Below, piece after piece: positions 7,094 through 10,311 of a stretch of DNA of 10,311 bases (its first letter is position 1; every line of letters starts with the position of its first letter). Under the pieces are notes generated by a model, which made no database searches, was not told the origin of the DNA, and saw nothing but the letters and a program-made list of their open reading frames with translations. Where the stretch lies: NCBI GenBank assembly GCA_039208045.1, contig JBCCRH010000208.1:1-10311 (forward strand), written 5' to 3'. This DNA comes from JBCCRH01 sp039208045. Its GTDB lineage: Bacteria; Bacteroidota; Bacteroidia; Chitinophagales; Saprospiraceae. A program made the position numbers and the translations under genes.

Positions 7094-8059
7094 CTATTTA
7101 TCATCACCATAATAAGCGATAATCTTATCTGCTAGTTCTAAGCCGATATTAGCTTGTGCCTCAAGCGTTGCTGCTCCAATATGTGGAGAAACAGATACTT
7201 GGCGATGGTCAATTAATTCGGCCCTTGGTGTAGGCTCATTTTCAAATACGTCGAGGCCAGCGCCTCCAATCGTCCCGTTTTCTAAAGCAGCCAAGAGCGC
7301 ATCTTCATCTACTGCACCACCGCGGGCAGTATTAATGATAAACGCAGAATCTTTCATCATGGCCAACTCTTCTTGGCCGATCAATGCTTTTCCACCTTTA
7401 AATGGTACATGTAAGGTCAAAAAATCACTCTTGCGAAGTACTTTTTCCCACTCGTGCGTTTCAATATGTACCAATAGCTGCACATCATCGCTGTTGTAGA
7501 CGTTGATGTTGATGTCTACTTCGTCTACCACTAAGTCAACGGGCATCACATTCATCCCCAAGCCCAGTCCAATACGTGCCACTGCTTGCCCAATGCGGCC
7601 AAAACCTACAATACCCAGTGTTTTACCACGGAGCTGAGTGCCTTTAGAATACGACTTTTTGAGTGCCTTGAACGCTGTAGTCGCCTTATCCTTCATCTCC
7701 CGATTGGCAAGATGCGTAAAGCGAGCCAAGTTGAACATGTGGCTGAAAGCAAGCTCTGCTACACTCTGTGAAGATGCAGCAGGGGTATTCATCACTGTAA
7801 TTCCCTTTTCCCGGGCATAATCGACATCAATATTATCCAATCCTACTCCTCCTCGCGCTATAATTTTCAAGTTTGGACATTTGTCAATAAGGTCTTTTCT
7901 CACCTTCGTAGCACTTCTTACAATGATCACATCATAATTAGGGAGTACCTCGGGTAGATCCTCTTTGGAAACCTTCTCCGTATCCACTCTATACCCTGCC
8001 TCCTCTAGTAAGGTCTTTCCATCTTCGTGGATACCATCATTTGCCAAAATCTTAACCAT
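7094..8059 (-). CDS. serA: D-3-phosphoglycerate dehydrogenase, short form (D-2-hydroxyacid dehydrogenase family)
   Basis: The enzyme oxidises 3-phosphoglycerate to 3-phosphohydroxypyruvate with NAD+, the first step of serine synthesis. The 321 residues cover only the two catalytic and nucleotide-binding domains; the C-terminal ACT (serine-sensing) domain of E. coli SerA is absent, so feedback by serine through ACT is not expected. Visible features are SATKVRKDLIDKCPNLKIIARGG in part at about 49-71, NAD motif VGFGRIG at 151-157, and the catalytic triad R246 (NTARGGAVDE), E275 (DVFENEP) and H293 (SPHIGAAT). After D175 comes a somewhat long segment (about 177-205) rich in Asp, Val and Ile before SDFLTLHVP. 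The ATG fits the usual MVKILANDGI-type start. A related 2-hydroxyacid dehydrogenase is possible, but RGGVGLDNIDV favours PGDH. No serC is adjacent. Confidence 0.85.
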   Translation of the reverse strand: MVKILANDGIHEDGKTLLEEAGYRVDTEKVSKEDLPEVLPNYDVIIVRSATKVRKDLIDKCPNLKIIARGGVGLDNIDVDYAREKGITVMNTPAASSQSVAELAFSHMFNLARFTHLANREMKDKATTAFKALKKSYSKGTQLRGKTLGIVGFGRIGQAVARIGLGLGMNVMPVDLVVDEVDININVYNSDDVQLLVHIETHEWEKVLRKSDFLTLHVPFKGGKALIGQEELAMMKDSAFIINTARGGAVDEDALLAALENGTIGGAGLDVFENEPTPRAELIDHRQVSVSPHIGAATLEAQANIGLELADKIIAYYGDDK

Positions 8060-8084
8060 ATCTAATATCTTTTGGTAGTTTTTA

Positions 8085-8092
8085 AAAATTTA
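8085..8092 (-). promoter_or_regulatory. Possible -7 box for serA
   Basis: Read on the minus strand this is TAAATTTT, one base off TAnnTTTG. It ends 25 bases before the serA ATG. No clear -33 element is seen. Confidence 0.25.
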
Positions 8093-8118
8093 GTGTACTG
8101 TAACATAAATAAACCCTA

Positions 8119-8149
8119 CAGCGGATTTCAAATCCACTGAGCACGTGCT
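8119..8149. repeat. Two adjoining palindromes upstream of serA
   Basis: GGATTTCAAATCC at 8123-8135 is a perfect 6+1+6 palindrome. After one mismatched pair it extends to CAG (8119-8121) and CTG (8137-8139), making a 21-bp imperfect palindrome. It overlaps by its last base region with a perfect 10-bp palindrome, AGCACGTGCT at 8140-8149. They lie between serA and the second 54-bp repeat copy. They could be regulatory or remnants of small palindromic elements. Confidence 0.55.
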
Positions 8150-8165
8150 AGGCTTTTTTCGTAAA

Positions 8166-8219
8166 GCTTGGCCCGCGCTGAGTGTTCGCCTGAGGCGAAC
8201 CACGTGGCTCTAAAACTTA
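8166..8219 (-). repeat. 54-bp palindromic dispersed repeat, copy 2 (inverted)
   Basis: The reverse complement of this stretch matches 387-440 at 50 of 54 positions. The central 17-bp palindrome is unchanged. In the outer arms, one pair becomes G-U and others are lost, so this copy folds slightly less well than copy 1. It lies in the 298-bp gap between serA and the secreted-protein gene, both on the minus strand. Together with the neighbouring palindromes (8119-8149) and the terminator (8300-8337), it accounts for much of the gap 8060-8357; the rest is AT-rich with nothing recognisable. Confidence 0.8.
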
Positions 8220-8299
8220 CTTTTGTCACACGATATTTAGTGCAAAGAAATAGATTTTTTGTACGCTAATCCAAGTTTTCGTGATGAAATAAGTATTAA

Positions 8300-8337
8300 A
8301 AAAACGGTATGCCAGAACTGGTCAGCATACCGTTTTT
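8300..8337. terminator. Strong intrinsic terminator after the secreted-protein gene
   Basis: AAAAACGGTATGC (8300-8312) is the exact reverse complement of GCATACCGTTTTT (8325-8337), with a 12-base loop that can itself pair (CCAG/CTGG). On the minus strand the GC-rich stem is followed by a run of seven T, fitting termination of the gene that ends at 8358. It carries A- and T-tracts on both sides, so it would also work for plus-strand transcripts. Confidence 0.85.
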
Positions 8338-8357
8338 AGTACTATTTTTTTTCTATG

Positions 8358-8843
8358 CTAATTGCCAGAATATCTTTCGGCAAACACGGGGAAAGTAGCA
8401 CCTGTATAGAATGAAAATTGTTTTGTACTGCTTAAATCCAGTTTTTCTGTTGAAGCAAAGGATTTTAGAAAAGCTTTCAATTCATTCTCATCAAAGTTGC
8501 GCGAATTTTCACGTAGGATATAGCCAACGTGATCGATGGAGCCGTCTGCCGCAAAGAACATATGGAACCATACCTTTAGCCCCTTAATATCGTAATTAAT
8601 CCGGCTAGAGTAATCTTCCATTTTTTTCATTAAGTCTAGCCATTTTTCGGAGGCTAGTTCAATATCGTTTCCAGCTACTTCCAGAATGCTTTGCGCATAG
8701 GTAGTGCCTAGTTGCTCATAGGCCTTTTCATTGGCTCCGAGTGGAAATACGGCAGGCAGTTCAGTATCAGATTGTGCCACAGTTGAGGCACAGCTTAGAA
8801 CGACTGCAATACACACTAAAAAAATCGATTTCATAGGATTCAT
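8358..8843 (-). CDS. Small secreted protein of unknown function
   Basis: I do not recognise a family. From the ATG at 8843 the product has 161 residues. It starts with a signal peptide, MNPMKSIFLVCIAVVLSCASTVAQ, with cleavage likely near residues 22-24. A Cys at 18 gives a poor lipobox, so I favour signal peptidase I and a periplasmic or secreted product. The mature part has a helical stretch (about 40-75), then GLKVWFHMFFAADGSIDHVGY (in part, about 88-107), a helix NFDENELKAFLKSF, and a C-terminal strand FSFYTGATFPVFAERY. The strand-dGsi-strand-helix pattern is loosely like TonB C-terminal domains, but this is weak. In-frame starts at 8894 and 8834 also exist; the first adds a leader that breaks the signal peptide. 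It is divergent from cvpA and followed by a strong terminator. Confidence 0.75.
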   Translation of the reverse strand: MNPMKSIFLVCIAVVLSCASTVAQSDTELPAVFPLGANEKAYEQLGTTYAQSILEVAGNDIELASEKWLDLMKKMEDYSSRINYDIKGLKVWFHMFFAADGSIDHVGYILRENSRNFDENELKAFLKSFASTEKLDLSSTKQFSFYTGATFPVFAERYSGN

Positions 8844-8849
8844 TAGTTT

Positions 8850-8857
8850 AAAATTTA
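8850..8857 (-). promoter_or_regulatory. Possible -7 box for the secreted-protein gene
   Basis: On the minus strand this reads TAAATTTT, one base off TAnnTTTG. It ends six bases before the ATG at 8843, implying an almost leaderless mRNA. If it is real, the start at 8894 cannot be used from this promoter. Confidence 0.25.
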
Positions 8858-8950
8858 TAGGATTATTATTGTTTACGCCTATTTTAAGGCTCATTATCGA
8901 GCTAGGATGCCATATTATCTAATAGCACCCGCTCTTACCGCTAATTACCT

Positions 8951-8958
8951 TATCTTTG
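8951..8958 (+). promoter_or_regulatory. -7 box for the cvpA-like gene
   Basis: TATCTTTG is a full match to TAnnTTTG. It ends six bases before the ATG at 8965, so transcription would begin at or within a base or two of the start codon. No -33 TTG is seen at the usual distance. It also argues against an alternative TTG start at 8956, which would fall inside the box. Confidence 0.45.
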
Positions 8959-8964
8959 TGCATT

Positions 8965-9549
8965 ATGGTAATAGATATAATTTTTGCGATAGTTGCTGGT
9001 TATGGTTTTTACCTGGGTTTTTCAAAAGGTATTATTCAAACCATATTCACCATTTTATCCGTTACATTCGGGCTAATGGCAGGTTTTAAATTTGGGCCTC
9101 AGATGACTAAATTTTTAGAAACCAGCTTTAACACGGAGCATGCCTTGATGTTCATTGCTGGCTTTCTACTCTCCTTTGTACTAACGATGATGTTCATCCG
9201 TTTATTTGCCCGTGGCATTGAAGGCCTACTACAGACTGCAAATATAAATATTATTAATCAGGTCGCTGGTGGATTTTTGCTAGCAGGTATGATGATTTTG
9301 CTATTCAGCATGATTTTGTGGTTTGGTGATAAGTCACACCTGATCGATAAAGCAACTAAAGATGAATCCATCTCGTACACTTATCTCGAAGAATTTCCCT
9401 CCCAGGTCTGGTATGTTGGAGAACAAGTAAAACCTATATTTGAAGAATTCTGGGATCACTCAGTAGATTTCATGGATAAACTAGAGCAAGGTGGCCTGGA
9501 GCGGGCAGAGTCTGAGCCTAATATCTATGACCTCCCTGATGACGATTAG
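8965..9549 (+). CDS. CvpA family inner-membrane protein
   Basis: The product (194 residues) has the layout of the CvpA/colicin V production family: four membrane helices at about 2-19, 24-43, 60-80 and 98-118, then a soluble acidic C-terminal region of about 75 residues ending in DLPDDD. The opening VIDIIFAIVAGYGFYLGFSKGI matches the family's typical first helix and the Gly-rich turn with a following basic residue. Loop residues GLMAGFKFGP and LLQTANINIINQVAGGFL are also family-like. CvpA proteins are linked to envelope homeostasis, and in E. coli to colicin V export; the molecular activity is not established. I chose the ATG at 8965 over TTG at 8956. Its 3' end is only 12 bases from the end of the convergent membrane-protein gene, with no terminator hairpin between. 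Confidence 0.85.
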   Translation: MVIDIIFAIVAGYGFYLGFSKGIIQTIFTILSVTFGLMAGFKFGPQMTKFLETSFNTEHALMFIAGFLLSFVLTMMFIRLFARGIEGLLQTANINIINQVAGGFLLAGMMILLFSMILWFGDKSHLIDKATKDESISYTYLEEFPSQVWYVGEQVKPIFEEFWDHSVDFMDKLEQGGLERAESEPNIYDLPDDD

Positions 9550-9561
9550 AACCCTTTTATT

Positions 9562-10047
9562 TTACACCGTACCCCTATTACGATTTCTCCAGACTGATAT
9601 AGTCATACGGAAAGGAAAAAGCACGCCACAAATAATACTTCCTGTACCAAATAGTAGCATCTGGCTACGGATGTAATTGACCATATTATCTTTTTGGTCA
9701 AAAGGCAGATTACCAACTAAAGCATCAATCCCTTCTTCATCAATATACGTTTGAAAGGCATTAAGCTCTTGTACCAGATAGAAAACTAAGGGAATGCACA
9801 AGAATACTAGGATAATCTTTAGTGTTTGGTTATTGGCAAGTATCGTATAGCGTAACAAGAAGATATAGCGTGCCAAGGTAATAAATACAACAATGTAGAC
9901 GACATTGATAAGGTAGAATGGATAATTATCGAGGGTAGTGTAAATAGGATAGATAATAGCAAAGACAAAAATAAGTGTTACCACCCACCAAATCAACTCT
10001 AAGCTCCAGACGAGTTGATTTTGTTTTCTATTATCCACTTTTGCCAT
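9562..10047 (-). CDS. Four-helix membrane protein of unknown function
   Basis: I do not recognise a named family. From the ATG at 10047 the product has 161 residues with four likely membrane helices at about 15-35, 44-66, 76-96 and 129-150. A short soluble loop between helices 3 and 4 carries YIDEEGIDALVGNLPFDQ, and the tail is basic (RMTISVWRNRNRG), so both ends are probably cytoplasmic. A longer version starting with TTG at 10080 is possible, but that codon touches the T-tract of the rRNA terminator, so I prefer the ATG. The gene follows the 5S gene on the same strand, with about 30 bases between terminator T-run and start. It is convergent with cvpA. Confidence 0.75.
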   Translation of the reverse strand: MAKVDNRKQNQLVWSLELIWWVVTLIFVFAIIYPIYTTLDNYPFYLINVVYIVVFITLARYIFLLRYTILANNQTLKIILVFLCIPLVFYLVQELNAFQTYIDEEGIDALVGNLPFDQKDNMVNYIRSQMLLFGTGSIICGVLFPFRMTISVWRNRNRGTV

Positions 10048-10078
10048 GGCAGAAAAGTTTGTATTGGTGCTATTGGGC

Positions 10079-10106
10079 AAAAAAAAAGGCTCCTAGGTAG
10101 GAGCCT
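10079..10106 (-). terminator. Intrinsic terminator of the rRNA operon
   Basis: AGGCTCCTA (10087-10095) and TAGGAGCCT (10098-10106) form a perfect 9-bp stem with a 2-base spacer; the closing pairs would open to give a larger loop. On the minus strand it is followed by nine T (10087-10079). It lies about 33 bases after the 5S 3' end, as expected for the end of an rRNA operon. Confidence 0.9.
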
Positions 10107-10138
10107 GCTTATTTTTGCTGCTTAAGAAGATAAAAAAG

Positions 10139-10247
10139 GGTTGGCAGCGACCTACTCTCCCACTTACGTAGTACCATCGGCGCTGAGGGGCTTAACTGCT
10201 CTGTTCGGAATGGGAAGAGGTGATCCCCCTCGCTATAGCCACCAACA
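10139..10247 (-). rRNA. rrf: 5S ribosomal RNA
   Basis: The minus strand carries the hallmark 5S segments, including CCATTCCGAACAGAGCAGTT, then TAAGCCCCTCAGCGCCGATGG and GGGAGAGTAGGTCGCTGCCA (adjacent stretches partly quoted). The ends pair as helix I: bases 10246-10238 pair with 10140-10148 over nine pairs, including two G-U pairs. That fixes the mature length at about 107-109 bases. The gene is followed by an intrinsic terminator, so it is last in its operon. The remaining 64 bases to the window edge are 23S-5S spacer with no tRNA visible. Confidence 0.96.
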
Positions 10248-10311
10248 TCTCTTTATTCCTACTGTTTCTAGTTACCTAGCAGCAGGTCTATTTCTTTACT
10301 TTCTTGTCATC

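Noticed and set aside
10048..10080. TTG start at 10080 for the membrane-protein gene
   Set aside because: The codon abuts the T-run of the rRNA terminator and adds only a polar Asn/Thr-rich stretch; the ATG at 10047 is a better start.
10248..10311. Possible tRNA or 23S 3' end in the right-edge spacer
   Set aside because: No cloverleaf arms or recognisable 23S end are visible in these 64 bases.
1..10311. Defence, CRISPR, phage or transposon system
   Set aside because: No repeat-spacer array, transposase, integrase, nuclease or toxin-antitoxin pattern is seen; all large genes are housekeeping or small conserved-type proteins.

Overview
The window looks like ordinary chromosomal housekeeping DNA from a member of the Bacteroidota, most likely a Saprospiria/Lewinella-like or related marine lineage; the lineage below phylum is inference. 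The signs are: no Shine-Dalgarno sequence in front of any gene, several TAnnTTTG-type -7 boxes (the Bacteroidota sigma factor motif), a Bacteroidota-style lipoprotein carrying HEAT repeats and a cyclophilin, an enlarged class A penicillin-binding protein, and a 5S rRNA at the right edge. Base and codon use look even throughout, and there is no sign of phage, plasmid, transposase or CRISPR.

Left part, plus strand: the 3' end of aroB (3-dehydroquinate synthase), a gap with a strong 54-bp hairpin repeat, a bifunctional class A PBP (peptidoglycan glycosyltransferase/transpeptidase), a HEAT-repeat/peptidyl-prolyl isomerase lipoprotein with its own likely promoter, and gcvT (glycine cleavage T-protein) 18 bp downstream of the lipoprotein gene. 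Next comes a GbsR/MarR-type regulator with a 16-bp palindrome in its upstream region. It converges on a minus-strand serA-like D-3-phosphoglycerate dehydrogenase.

Middle: the 298-bp gap 8060-8357 is dense in palindromes. It holds a second, inverted copy of the 54-bp repeat, a 21-bp imperfect palindrome, a 10-bp perfect palindrome and a strong terminator. Then follow a small secreted protein of unknown function (minus) and a divergent cvpA-like membrane protein gene (plus).

Right part, minus strand: a four-helix membrane protein of unknown function converges on cvpA. It begins just behind a strong intrinsic terminator that ends an rRNA operon whose 5S gene is at 10139-10247; the 23S gene would lie beyond the right edge.

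Functional links: the PBP, the lipoprotein foldase and CvpA are envelope functions. gcvT and serA both belong to serine/glycine/one-carbon metabolism and flank the GbsR-type regulator. I found no convincing new multi-gene system. The most interesting signals are the intergenic palindromic repeats, the putative operators, and the very short distances between -7-like boxes and start codons.
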